A stretch of DNA of 39,622 nucleotides from DATJQF01 sp035505995 (lineage in GTDB: Bacteria > Bacteroidota > Bacteroidia > Bacteroidales > FEN-979): contig DATJQF010000108.1 in assembly GCA_035505995.1 (NCBI GenBank), positions 1 through 39,622 on the forward strand, written 5' to 3'. Shown piece by piece: positions 15,231 through 23,132 of the stretch. The first letter of the stretch is position 1. Every line of letters begins with the position of its first letter. Both the position numbers and the translations under genes were made by a program. Below the pieces are notes generated by a model. The model saw nothing but the letters and a program-made list of their open reading frames with translations, was not told where the DNA came from and ran no database searches.

Positions 15231-15995
15231 ATGTATTTCAAAGGGCTTTTCCTGGTTGCCGCCACATTCCTGATCGCTTTTACCGGATTTTCCCAATCGC
15301 TGGACGAATCGGTCCCCGACTCCCTGCCCGATAACGTCCTTCTGGAGAAGCAATGGAGCCTGGGAGCTATCCTGCATACCAATGGCTGGGGGATCAAGTT
15401 CAGGAAGGGGAAAAACAAGACCCTCCTGAAGCAGTGGATGTGGGAGCTGGAGTTTTCCACCTACAAAGCGGCCAAGGAATACCGGGTCATCAATCCCTAT
15501 TATTCCGATTCGAAAAGCTACATATACGGCAAGCTGAATTACCTGAGCTTCCTCCGCGGCGGCGTGGGTGCCCAGCGGGTATTGAACCGGAAGCCCTACT
15601 GGGGCGGGGTGGAGGTGAGCCTGCTGTACTACGGGGGGATCTCCCTGGGGATCACCAAGCCGGTCTACCTCTACATCATTCACCAGACCGGGACCGGCTC
15701 GGAGTACATGATCTCCGAGGAAAAATATAACCCGGACATTCATTTTGTCGATAATATCTACGGGCGGGCTTCCTTTCTCTCGCATATCCTGAACCTGGGC
15801 TTCTATCCGGGAATTTACGGGAAAGGAGGGCTGCTGGTGGATTTCGGCTCAAAGAACCGGACGATCACGGCCTTGGAGGCGGGGGCTACGCTCGATTTCT
15901 CTCCCATCCCGATCCCCATCATGGCCTATAACCCGAAACAAAACCTTTTCCTGACCCTCTATATCGGGATCAATGTGGGGAAAAGACACAATTAG
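15231..15995 (+). CDS. Conserved Bacteroidota outer-membrane beta-barrel protein
   Basis: A 254-residue protein starting at ATG 15231. Residues 1-21 are a signal peptide ending GFSQ. The rest alternates polar and hydrophobic/aromatic residues in strand-sized pieces with Gly-rich turns, as in small outer-membrane barrels: EKQWSLGAILHTNGWGIKF, GKLNYLSFLRGGVGAQRVL, KPYWGGVEVSLLYYGGISLG, and last strand NLFLTLYIGINVGKR. The blocks LRGGVGAQRVLNRKPYWGG and NIYGRASFL look strongly conserved from what I recall of Bacteroidota homologues annotated only as hypothetical or porin-family. Function is unknown. It stands alone, with its own promoter candidate, and converges on ridA. Confidence 0.8.
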   Translation: MYFKGLFLVAATFLIAFTGFSQSLDESVPDSLPDNVLLEKQWSLGAILHTNGWGIKFRKGKNKTLLKQWMWELEFSTYKAAKEYRVINPYYSDSKSYIYGKLNYLSFLRGGVGAQRVLNRKPYWGGVEVSLLYYGGISLGITKPVYLYIIHQTGTGSEYMISEEKYNPDIHFVDNIYGRASFLSHILNLGFYPGIYGKGGLLVDFGSKNRTITALEAGATLDFSPIPIPIMAYNPKQNLFLTLYIGINVGKRHN

Positions 15996-16042
15996 GGCCG
16001 CCCAGGTCACCACTCACTTCCGGCATACCCTTTTGACGCACC

Positions 16043-16420
16043 TCACTTCGCCGCTATCGTCTCCACCTCCAGCAGGGCGTTCATGGGAAGCCCGGCCGTG
16101 GCGAAAGTCGCACGGGCAGGAGGATTCTCCGGGTAATATTTAGAATACACGGCATTCATGGCGGCATAGTGGTCCATATCGCGCAGCAGGCAGGTGTATT
16201 TCACGACATTCTTGAAATCATATCCCGCAGCCTGGAGGATCTCCCCGATGTTTCTCATCACCCGGTCCGTTTGCTCGGCAATCCCTCCCTCCACCAGTTT
16301 CCCGGTAGCCGGATCCAGCGGGATCTGCCCGGAGATAAAAAGAAAACCGTTCATCTCTACGGCCTGGCTGTATGGGCCGATGGCTTTCGGTGCGTTGGGC
16401 GTGTAAATGATCTTTTTCAT
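16043..16420 (-). CDS. ridA: RidA-type enamine/imine deaminase
   Basis: A 125-residue protein of the Rid (YjgF/YER057c/UK114) family. RidA hydrolyses reactive 2-aminoacrylate and related imines released by PLP enzymes to ketoacids and ammonia, protecting PLP enzymes in the cytoplasm. Key features are present: the N-terminal NAPKAIGPYSQAVEMNG with Tyr17, the substrate carboxylate-binding Arg103 in PPARATF, and Glu118/Glu120 in LLEVETIA. The family forms trimers with sites at subunit contacts. Length is normal. It lies 54 bases downstream of lptD on the same strand; a shared transcript is possible. Confidence 0.95.
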   Translation of the reverse strand: MKKIIYTPNAPKAIGPYSQAVEMNGFLFISGQIPLDPATGKLVEGGIAEQTDRVMRNIGEILQAAGYDFKNVVKYTCLLRDMDHYAAMNAVYSKYYPENPPARATFATAGLPMNALLEVETIAAK

Positions 16421-16474
16421 ACGTATCGGTTATTTGTTGATGACTGAACCATGCTTTCCGCCGGCCTTCCCCGG

Positions 16475-19084
16475 TTACTGGGAATAATCCCGGAAATCTT
16501 TCTTCTTATTAAGCTTCATATCCTGGAGAATGCTGGCCTTGACATTGATGGAAAAATCCCATTGCTGCTGTCCTCCCTTGGGGACCCAGCCGAAGCGCAT
16601 CTCCCAGCAGTGCAGGTCGCGGTAAACGTCCACCCGCGTGTAAGCCAGCTGGCTGGCCCTGAAATCCCACCCGGTCGTAAGCGAGATCTTCCATTTGGGC
16701 GTGATGTTCAGCTGCCCGCTCAGGTTCAGGGTCTGCACGATGGTGGGGACCCTTTTGGTAAATTCGGCATTCCAGTCCTTGGTATAGGTGAAATTGTACC
16801 CGATCGAAAAGCTCCAGGGTATATCGAAATCGATATAATAATCATAGAATTCCTCGATGTCCGACCTCTCCGCCGCCGTTCCCTTTTCCGTGGGTTTTGT
16901 CTTCTTGACTTTCTCCGATGACAGGCTGTAATTCAATCCCACGGTCCAGGTGGTATTGTCCAGCCGGAAGAGCCGGTGATTCACGCTCAGTTCCGACTGG
17001 TTGATCCGGTTCCCCGACGAATCGCGGGCATACGGGTCCCAGGTACTGCCATAGGTGATCCGGAGGTACTTGAACAGGGTCGTGTAGCCGGATAGGGTGA
17101 CGGGCGACCATCGCAGGGAGTCTCTCGCCATGTCGTACGAGGCACGGATCGTAAAATCCTCGATCAGCTTTATTTTCCGGGTACCGGTCACGGTATCCTT
17201 CCGGTCGCGGACCTTCATTTCCAGGTTATTGCTCAGGGCAAAGCTGATCAGTCCCGCTTTTTGCGGAGGAGGCGCCCCGTAGATGCCGTTCTGGAAGATC
17301 GTGTATTTCTGCGGATTCACCTTGTTCGTGTCGTTGTCGATGTATTTCCAGTACCCGAGGGAGGGGGACCCCCAGTTGGGAGTGTAGGAGAACGCTACTG
17401 ACGGCACCATCATGTGCCGGATCGCGAGGACCGGCCCTTTCTTGAACTGGAACATGCCGTAGATCCGGGTATTGATGGACGTGGCGAAATTCGCATCAAA
17501 GGCATTCCGGAATCCATAAACCGTATCCGTGACCAGGGTATCTTTCCCTGCCACCGAGCCGGGGATATATTCCTTGCGGATCGTCTGGATGTACATCCGG
17601 TCGGTCATGTTGATGGCATTGGTCCAGTTGAAATATTTCAGGATCCTGAAAGTACCGGAAATGGGAACGGTATGGCGTATCCCGTTGCTCATTTGATTCT
17701 GCCATCCCGGCTTGAACAGAAGGGAATCAATGGTGTTGTAGGTGTTTTTTGCCTCCAGGGTGTACTTGGTGCTGATGTTTTCCCACCAGTGCATTTTCCC
17801 GGTATGGACCTTTTTGCGGAAAGGGTACACCTGGTTGATATAAAACGTGATCTCCGGCAGTGTAAGGCTGACCGTCTTGTTCAGGGTGTTCTGGCTATGG
17901 TTCAGGTTCAGGGTGAAAAAGAGCAGGTCGTTCCAGTTGGTGGAATAGTTCACGCTCGACTGGTACGTGTTGGAGAGGTACGCCTCCGCGCTGGTCGAAA
18001 GGTTGTTCTGGTTATAGGTGCTGCTCAGGATATTGACATTGGCCGAAAAGGTGCTGTGGGGCCTGGCCTTGGAATCCTGGGTATGCACCCACCGGATCTG
18101 GAAATCCTTTTTTTTGCTGAACCCGGGGGCATCCGCGTACCCGATCCGGTTCAGGCTGTAGCCCAGGCTCAGGTACCCGCTGAAATGGTACCGGTAGGCA
18201 TACCGGAAGGTGGGAGTGACGGCCCAGCTGCCGTGCGAATAGATGTCGCCCACCAGTTTCAGGTCCATGTAATCGTTGATCCACCAGTAATAGCCTCCCT
18301 GTTGCAGGTAAAACCCCCGGTTGGGAGATTCCCCGTAAGTCGGGAGCACGATCCCGGAGCGATGTCCGGATTTGTTCGGGAAATATCCGAAGGGGATGAT
18401 CAGCGGGGTAGGGGAGCCCCCGATCTCCATATAAGCAGGACCGGTGATCACCTTTTTGCCGGGGATCACCTTTCCCCGGCCGAACTTGAACTGGTAATCG
18501 GGGTAGTCTTCCTTATCGCAGGTGGTGTAAGAGCCGTTCTTAAGGTAGGTCACGTCGTTCTCCATCTTTTTCACCACCTCGCCGTGCAGGTAGCCTTCAT
18601 CCTGCTTGGTGATGACCGTCTGGATATAGCCTTCCTTGGTATCGTAATTATACCGCATCACTTTCGATTTGAACTCCTGGCTCCCCTGGGTGAAATCGGG
18701 CCTGCCCTGCATTTTCCCGGCCGAGTCGGGCATAAATGTGGCGTATACCTGGGTTTTCGGGAAATCTATTTCCACGTAGGCCGCTTTCATGTCGATATCC
18801 TGATACTTGATCTCGGCGTCCTTGAAGAGGTAGACTTTCTGATTTTTGATATCGAAGCGGAGGGAATCGGTTGACTGGTAATCCACCTTTGCTTTCAGCT
18901 TTTCCTTTTTGACCGGTTTGGCCAGGGAATCAGCCGGGTGCAGGGTATCCTTCCGGACCTGGAGCGTATCGGGAATTTTTGCCGGAACAGTATCCTGGGA
19001 ACGGACGACGGCCGGCCGTAATACAAGCGCCAGGAGCAACCAGGGAAGGATACGTAAAAACCTTGTTGATAATTTCGTTAACAA
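16475..19084 (-). CDS. lptD: LPS-assembly outer-membrane protein LptD
   Basis: An 869-residue Bacteroidota-type LptD, the barrel that inserts LPS into the outer leaflet. A signal peptide (about 1-29, ending VVRSQ) is followed by a Pro/Lys-rich stretch. An OstA/LptA-like beta-jellyroll begins near residue 70 (STDSLRFDIKNQKVYLF, DAEIKYQDIDMKAAYVEIDF). Next comes a Cys-containing segment (YTTCDKEDYPDYQFKFGRGK) and PFGYFPNKSGHRSGIVLPTY, typical of LptD. The barrel runs from about 250 to the end. The start must be TTG 19084: a stop codon lies a few codons upstream and no ATG occurs before the end of the signal peptide. Fewer cysteines are visible than in E. coli LptD. It is divergent from the amidase gene. 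Confidence 0.93.
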   Translation of the reverse strand: MLTKLSTRFLRILPWLLLALVLRPAVVRSQDTVPAKIPDTLQVRKDTLHPADSLAKPVKKEKLKAKVDYQSTDSLRFDIKNQKVYLFKDAEIKYQDIDMKAAYVEIDFPKTQVYATFMPDSAGKMQGRPDFTQGSQEFKSKVMRYNYDTKEGYIQTVITKQDEGYLHGEVVKKMENDVTYLKNGSYTTCDKEDYPDYQFKFGRGKVIPGKKVITGPAYMEIGGSPTPLIIPFGYFPNKSGHRSGIVLPTYGESPNRGFYLQQGGYYWWINDYMDLKLVGDIYSHGSWAVTPTFRYAYRYHFSGYLSLGYSLNRIGYADAPGFSKKKDFQIRWVHTQDSKARPHSTFSANVNILSSTYNQNNLSTSAEAYLSNTYQSSVNYSTNWNDLLFFTLNLNHSQNTLNKTVSLTLPEITFYINQVYPFRKKVHTGKMHWWENISTKYTLEAKNTYNTIDSLLFKPGWQNQMSNGIRHTVPISGTFRILKYFNWTNAINMTDRMYIQTIRKEYIPGSVAGKDTLVTDTVYGFRNAFDANFATSINTRIYGMFQFKKGPVLAIRHMMVPSVAFSYTPNWGSPSLGYWKYIDNDTNKVNPQKYTIFQNGIYGAPPPQKAGLISFALSNNLEMKVRDRKDTVTGTRKIKLIEDFTIRASYDMARDSLRWSPVTLSGYTTLFKYLRITYGSTWDPYARDSSGNRINQSELSVNHRLFRLDNTTWTVGLNYSLSSEKVKKTKPTEKGTAAERSDIEEFYDYYIDFDIPWSFSIGYNFTYTKDWNAEFTKRVPTIVQTLNLSGQLNITPKWKISLTTGWDFRASQLAYTRVDVYRDLHCWEMRFGWVPKGGQQQWDFSINVKASILQDMKLNKKKDFRDYSQ

Positions 19085-19125
19085 TTTCTTTGCGTATCTC
19101 CGGGGTTAAATTTCCGTCAAAGTTC

Positions 19126-19133
19126 TATCTTTG
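19126..19133 (+). promoter_or_regulatory. Candidate -7 box for the amidase gene
   Basis: TATCTTTG fits TAnnTTTG and lies 120 bases before ATG 19254, within the 169-base divergent gap between lptD and the amidase gene. No -33 element was recognised, and the leader would be long. Confidence 0.3.
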
Positions 19134-19253
19134 TTATAGTGACCGTACTTACAGAATCAGAGATCGGGCAACTGTGCTTACCGATTCAAAACTAAGGAAA
19201 AATCTCCGATTCTCTGTTAATTTATGATACTTTAACAATCACTGGATCAGGGA

Positions 19254-20399
19254 ATGTACTATTCACGGGGCTTTCTGGCATCATTGATCCTGGCTGCCTT
19301 CGTTCCGGTCATGGTTCACCCGCAGGAGAAAACTTCACTGACCCGGATCGTCATCGATGCCGGTCACGGAGGCAAGGATCCGGGGACGATCGGAAGCCAG
19401 GTCCAGGAAAAAAAGATCACCCTGGCGATCGCCCTTAAGCTGGGGAAAATGATCCAGGATAACCTGAAGGGGGCGGAAGTGATTTACACCCGCAGCAGGG
19501 ATGAATTCGTGGAGCTGCATGAGCGGGCTGAGATCGCAAACCGCAACCATGCCGACCTGTTCATCTCGATCCATTGCAATGCCAACGGCTCCCATTCCTT
19601 CCACGGCGCCGAGACCTATGTGATGGGACTGCACCGCAGCGAGGCCAACCTCGAGATCGCCAAGCTGGAGAACGCCTCCATCCTGATGGAGCCCGATTAT
19701 TCCGCCAAGTACCAGGGGTTTGATCCGAACTCCGATGAATCGTACATCATTTTCACCCTTTACCAGAATGCCTACCTCGACCAGAGCACGGAGCTGGCCG
19801 CCACCATCCAGGATGAGCTGAAGGACCGCGTCGGCCTCAACGACCGGGGGGTCCGGCAGGCGGGTTTCCTGGTATTGTACAAGACCACCATGCCCAGCGT
19901 CCTGGTGGAAACAGGATTCCTCTCCAACCCGGAGGAAGAGAAATTCCTGATGTCGGAGAAAGGACAGGATTTCATTGCCGGCGCCATCTACCGGGCCGTC
20001 CTCCGGTTCGGCAAGACGCTGGGACAGGCGCAGGAAAAAACCGGTGTACCGGAGACCGTCGCGGTTAGAAAACAGACTCCCCCTCCGCCGGAAACGATCC
20101 GGAAGGAAGTCCCGCACCCGGTGAAAAAAGCCCCGGCAGTGGCCTTCCGTGTGCAGGTGGCCACCTCCCCCACGGATATCGGGATCCATAATGCGAGATT
20201 CGCGGGACTGGAGGATGTCAGGGTATACCGGCACCAGGGATTGTACAAGTACACCACCGGGGACGAAACCACGCTGGACGATGCCCTGAAACTCCTGGAG
20301 CGGGTCAAAAAGAAGGGTTTCCGGGATGCCTTTGTGGTGGCATTCGTGGGAGAGACCCGGGTCACGGTGACAGAGGCTCAGAAGGCCCTGGGGAAGTGA
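19254..20399 (+). CDS. N-acetylmuramoyl-L-alanine amidase with SPOR-like tail
   Basis: A 381-residue exported enzyme that cuts the bond between N-acetylmuramic acid and L-alanine in peptidoglycan, used in cell separation. A signal peptide (about 1-24) precedes the Amidase_3 domain (about 31-255). Zinc ligands are His38 in VIDAGHGGKDPGT, Glu90 in ELHERAEIANRN and His107 in SIHCNAN; the catalytic glutamate is Glu219 in LVETGFLSNPEE. A Pro-rich linker (about 260-295) leads to a C-terminal SPOR-like domain (about 296-368; VAFRVQVATS...), which in other proteins binds denuded glycan at the division site. The gene lies between lptD (divergent) and the MlaD-type gene (86 bases downstream, same strand). 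Confidence 0.95.
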   Translation: MYYSRGFLASLILAAFVPVMVHPQEKTSLTRIVIDAGHGGKDPGTIGSQVQEKKITLAIALKLGKMIQDNLKGAEVIYTRSRDEFVELHERAEIANRNHADLFISIHCNANGSHSFHGAETYVMGLHRSEANLEIAKLENASILMEPDYSAKYQGFDPNSDESYIIFTLYQNAYLDQSTELAATIQDELKDRVGLNDRGVRQAGFLVLYKTTMPSVLVETGFLSNPEEEKFLMSEKGQDFIAGAIYRAVLRFGKTLGQAQEKTGVPETVAVRKQTPPPPETIRKEVPHPVKKAPAVAFRVQVATSPTDIGIHNARFAGLEDVRVYRHQGLYKYTTGDETTLDDALKLLERVKKKGFRDAFVVAFVGETRVTVTEAQKALGK

Positions 20400-20462
20400 A
20401 ACGGGCACGGATGCCGTATGTTAAAAATATACAATAGACCCGGAAGGAAATTAAATTTGCCG

Positions 20463-20470
20463 TAAGTTTG
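20463..20470 (+). promoter_or_regulatory. Candidate -7 box for the MCE gene
   Basis: TAAGTTTG fits TAnnTTTG but lies only 16 bases before ATG 20487, so the leader would be very short. A second fit, TAAATTTG, is at 20452-20459. Either could work; no -33 box was found. Confidence 0.3.
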
Positions 20471-20486
20471 CAAAACACGAAATGAT

Positions 20487-21440
20487 ATGGCTTTTAAGAT
20501 CACACGGGAAGTTAAGGTAGGCGTTGTGTTTGTGATTGCCACGGCGGTACTGATCTGGGGCATCCTGTTTCTGAAAGGGACGGAAATATTCCGCCACCGG
20601 CACCTGTTTTACGCGGTATATGAAAAGGTGGACGGTCTGACCGAATCCAACCCGGTCTCGATCAACGGGATGAACGTAGGGCAGGTCAAGCAGTTGTTCT
20701 TTTCCCAGAAGGAGCCCGGAAAGATCGTGGTTCAGCTGTATCTTACCACCGATCTGCCGATCCCGAAGAACTCGACCGCCAAGATCTTCAGCTCCGACCT
20801 GATGGGCTCCAAGGCCGTGGCGATCGTGCTGGGGAATGCCCGGGTGTACCTCAGGGACGGAGATACGCTGAATGCGGAGACGGAAGCGGGACTGGGAGAG
20901 GAGGTGAACCGCCAGCTGCTGCCCCTGAAGCATAAAGCAGAGAACCTGATCAGCTCGATCGACACGATCGCCGGCATCGTGCAGCAGGTCCTGAACAAGA
21001 ATACCCGCGATAACCTGGTGTTGGCCATCGAACACATCAAGGAGACCCTGCAGAACCTGGCACACACGACCTATAACCTGGATACCCTCATTGGCTCGCA
21101 GCGGAACCGCCTGGCGGGCATCATCATCAATATCGAATCGATCAGCACGAACCTGAAGCAGAACAACGGGAAAATCAACAATATCCTGGATAATTTATCG
21201 GCGGTCAGCGACTCCCTGGCACGGTCCAATGTCCCGCTGACACTGAACAAGGTGAACAAAGCCGTAAGCGATCTCGACCAGGTGCTGCAGAAGATCAACG
21301 GCGGTCAGGGCACGCTGGGGATGCTGGTGAACGATACCTCGCTTTACAAGGAAGTGACCAAGGCCGCCCGCGACCTCAATCTCCTGCTGGAAGATATCAA
21401 GGCAAATCCGAAGAAATACGTGAAGGTTTCGGTGTTCTAG
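20487..21440 (+). CDS. MlaD-type MCE-domain lipid transport protein
   Basis: A 317-residue protein. One membrane helix (about 10-29) anchors it in the inner membrane. An MCE domain follows (about 38-115: FYAVYEKVDGLTESNPVSIN, GMNVGQVKQL, KNSTAKIFSSDLMGSKAVAI). The remainder (about 130-300) is a long helical region with heptad-like spacing (IINIESISTNLKQNNGKI, LSAVSDSLARSNVPLTLN). In E. coli, MlaD hexamers carry phospholipid between the ABC transporter MlaFE and the periplasm. The long helical tail recalls PqiB or LetB-type tubes more than short MlaD. No MlaE or MlaF gene is next to it in the window. Its stop codon overlaps that of the OstA-like gene on the other strand (CTAG). Confidence 0.9.
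   Translation: MAFKITREVKVGVVFVIATAVLIWGILFLKGTEIFRHRHLFYAVYEKVDGLTESNPVSINGMNVGQVKQLFFSQKEPGKIVVQLYLTTDLPIPKNSTAKIFSSDLMGSKAVAIVLGNARVYLRDGDTLNAETEAGLGEEVNRQLLPLKHKAENLISSIDTIAGIVQQVLNKNTRDNLVLAIEHIKETLQNLAHTTYNLDTLIGSQRNRLAGIIINIESISTNLKQNNGKINNILDNLSAVSDSLARSNVPLTLNKVNKAVSDLDQVLQKINGGQGTLGMLVNDTSLYKEVTKAARDLNLLLEDIKANPKKYVKVSVF
21437..21440. other. Stop codons of two convergent genes share CTAG
   Basis: The palindrome CTAG holds TAG on the plus strand (21438-21440, MlaD-type gene) and TAG on the minus strand (21439-21437, OstA-like gene). The genes therefore overlap tail to tail by 4 bases, and no terminator hairpin fits between them. Confidence 0.95.
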
Positions 21441-22996
21441 TGAAAGATCCCGGACTTCGTCAACGGCCGCTTCCCTTCAATCCACACAAAGCCTTTCAGT
21501 TTCAGATCATAGGGTGAGATGTCCTTCTCAGGGTAGAGCGTGGCGACCGGCTTGGTGATATAGGTAATGGTGCTGATCTTCCCGTCCTCCAGGTAGATCA
21601 GCATATCGCTGGCGACGGCCTTGTTGATCCCGATCAGGGATCTGTCTTCTTCCCGGGCATAATAAAGCGTTTCGGAGTTGCCCAGCACCCGGATCTTGTA
21701 GATCTCGTTATGGCGGAAATACCCGATCATATCCCGGCCCTTGATCTGGTCGAATTTGTCGGTATCGTCCTGCGAGATGATGAACGCGGTATTGTAGATC
21801 ACCATGCTGTCGGCCTCGCCCTTTCGCATCGTCATCCGGACGGAATCCCCGGTGATCTGGTTCTTCTCCGACCAGAGGACCGGGTCGTGATACATGATCA
21901 TTGCCGAATCGGCCCCGTGATACACCAGTGAATCGCACATGCCCTGGAGATCGCTGCGGAAGAACTTCACCTTATAGTAGCAAAATATGTTTTTGATATT
22001 CTGCTCCTCTTTTTTACTGTCGAAGGTGGCATGGATCGTATCCGAATGAAGGAAGAGGGAATCTTTCTTGTCGATGATCACTGCCACGGCGCTGTCGGTC
22101 ATGAACGCCCGTCCCTCCTGCCTCCGGATCTCTCCGTAATTGCCTTCCAGGACCATGTTCCTGACCGTATCCACCAGCAGGGCGTGCCGGAAAACCTGTC
22201 CGAACCCGGTATGTTTCTCATAGTAGATGCTGTCGCCGGCCAGCCACTGGTCGTTGTGGAAGATCCTGGCATGCCTGCTGAACCGGGCGATATCGTTCCG
22301 GGTATCGTACCAGCCGTTCTCGCAATAGATGGAATCCTCGCTGCTGCGGATGGTGGAGGGACCGAAGAAGTAGGAGATCTCGGTGACCGTCTGGTACATC
22401 AGGGTATCGGATCGCATGATGTATTCCGGGTTCATCAGCACCACCTTTTCCTTATAGAAGAATTGCTTGCGGTCGGTGTAATAATATCCGTGCTTGCTCA
22501 CCAGCACGTTCTTCCCGTTCACGATCTTTCCCCAGTAATCGTAGCTGGCAATATGCGTTTTCCGGTCGAAGACGAGCGTGTCGGTAGTCAGGGTGGTTTC
22601 GCTGTCGCGGAGGATCACGTTGCTGCGGATGCGCGCGACCTTGGTGTTTCCGTCGTAGAAAAGAGAATCCCCGTACAGGTTGAGCGTGTCGCTGTTCTTC
22701 ACGTGCACGTGCCCGAAAGCCCGCACGGTGTTCTCCTGCTCATCGAGGTAGGCGCTGTCGCAAAAGAGAAGGGCCGTATCGTGGCGGAAGACGACATCCC
22801 CGATGATGCGCTGGATATGGGGGCCGATCTCCTTGTTATATTCCCAGGAATTGGCTCTCTCCAGCACGATCCGGGTCGTTTCCTGGGAAAAAGAAGACCG
22901 GGGAAAGAGGAGAGAGGATAGAAAAATTAAAAGAACAATCGAATAAGGATCAACGAAGGACGGACTTTGAACCGGATGATGAAGGAAAGCTCTCAT
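21437..22996 (-). CDS. OstA/LptA-like LPS transport protein
   Basis: A 519-residue protein starting at ATG 22996; a TTG four codons upstream would lengthen the N-terminus slightly. A signal peptide (hydrophobic part about 20-36, ending SSFSQ) precedes a long run of beta-jellyroll turns of the OstA type: IIGDVVFRHDTALLFCDSAY, AFGHVHVKNSDTLNLYGDSL, RSNVILRDSETTLTTDTLVF and similar units to about residue 440, repeatedly ending in DS(A/L/I)xY. LptA filaments carry LPS across the periplasm. At over 500 residues this is far longer than E. coli LptA (185), as is usual for the Bacteroidota OstA-like protein. It lies downstream of asnA on the same strand, after a terminator. Confidence 0.9.
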   Translation of the reverse strand: MRAFLHHPVQSPSFVDPYSIVLLIFLSSLLFPRSSFSQETTRIVLERANSWEYNKEIGPHIQRIIGDVVFRHDTALLFCDSAYLDEQENTVRAFGHVHVKNSDTLNLYGDSLFYDGNTKVARIRSNVILRDSETTLTTDTLVFDRKTHIASYDYWGKIVNGKNVLVSKHGYYYTDRKQFFYKEKVVLMNPEYIMRSDTLMYQTVTEISYFFGPSTIRSSEDSIYCENGWYDTRNDIARFSRHARIFHNDQWLAGDSIYYEKHTGFGQVFRHALLVDTVRNMVLEGNYGEIRRQEGRAFMTDSAVAVIIDKKDSLFLHSDTIHATFDSKKEEQNIKNIFCYYKVKFFRSDLQGMCDSLVYHGADSAMIMYHDPVLWSEKNQITGDSVRMTMRKGEADSMVIYNTAFIISQDDTDKFDQIKGRDMIGYFRHNEIYKIRVLGNSETLYYAREEDRSLIGINKAVASDMLIYLEDGKISTITYITKPVATLYPEKDISPYDLKLKGFVWIEGKRPLTKSGIFH

Positions 22997-23036
22997 GACG
23001 ATCCTCAAAATTACACGATTGTCAGCAATAAAAAAA

Positions 23037-23054
23037 GGGAGCCTTCCGGCCCCC
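23037..23054 (-). terminator. Rho-independent terminator after asnA
   Basis: On the minus strand GGGGGCC, loop GGAA (a stable GNRA tetraloop) and GGCTCCC form a 7-base stem with one G-T pair, followed by seven T. It would stop asnA transcripts before the OstA-like gene. Confidence 0.8.
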
Positions 23055-23083
23055 TCTTCTTTCTCTCATAAACGTCCCGTTCT

Positions 23084-23124
23084 AACTTTATGAACTTTAT
23101 AAACTTTACAAACTTTATAAACTT
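23084..23124. repeat. 9-base tandem repeat, AACTTTATA
   Basis: Four full units (AACTTTATG, AACTTTATA, AACTTTACA, AACTTTATA) and a partial fifth follow each other between asnA and its terminator. Because 9 is a multiple of 3, all frames stay open, which creates false reading frames rich in Asn-Phe-Ile or Lys-Phe-Ile. Confidence 0.85.
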
Positions 23125-23132
23125 CCCGCTTT

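Noticed and set aside
17414..18874. A 486-codon frame antisense to lptD
   Set aside because: Shadow of a well-supported LptD gene; composition is low in motif content.
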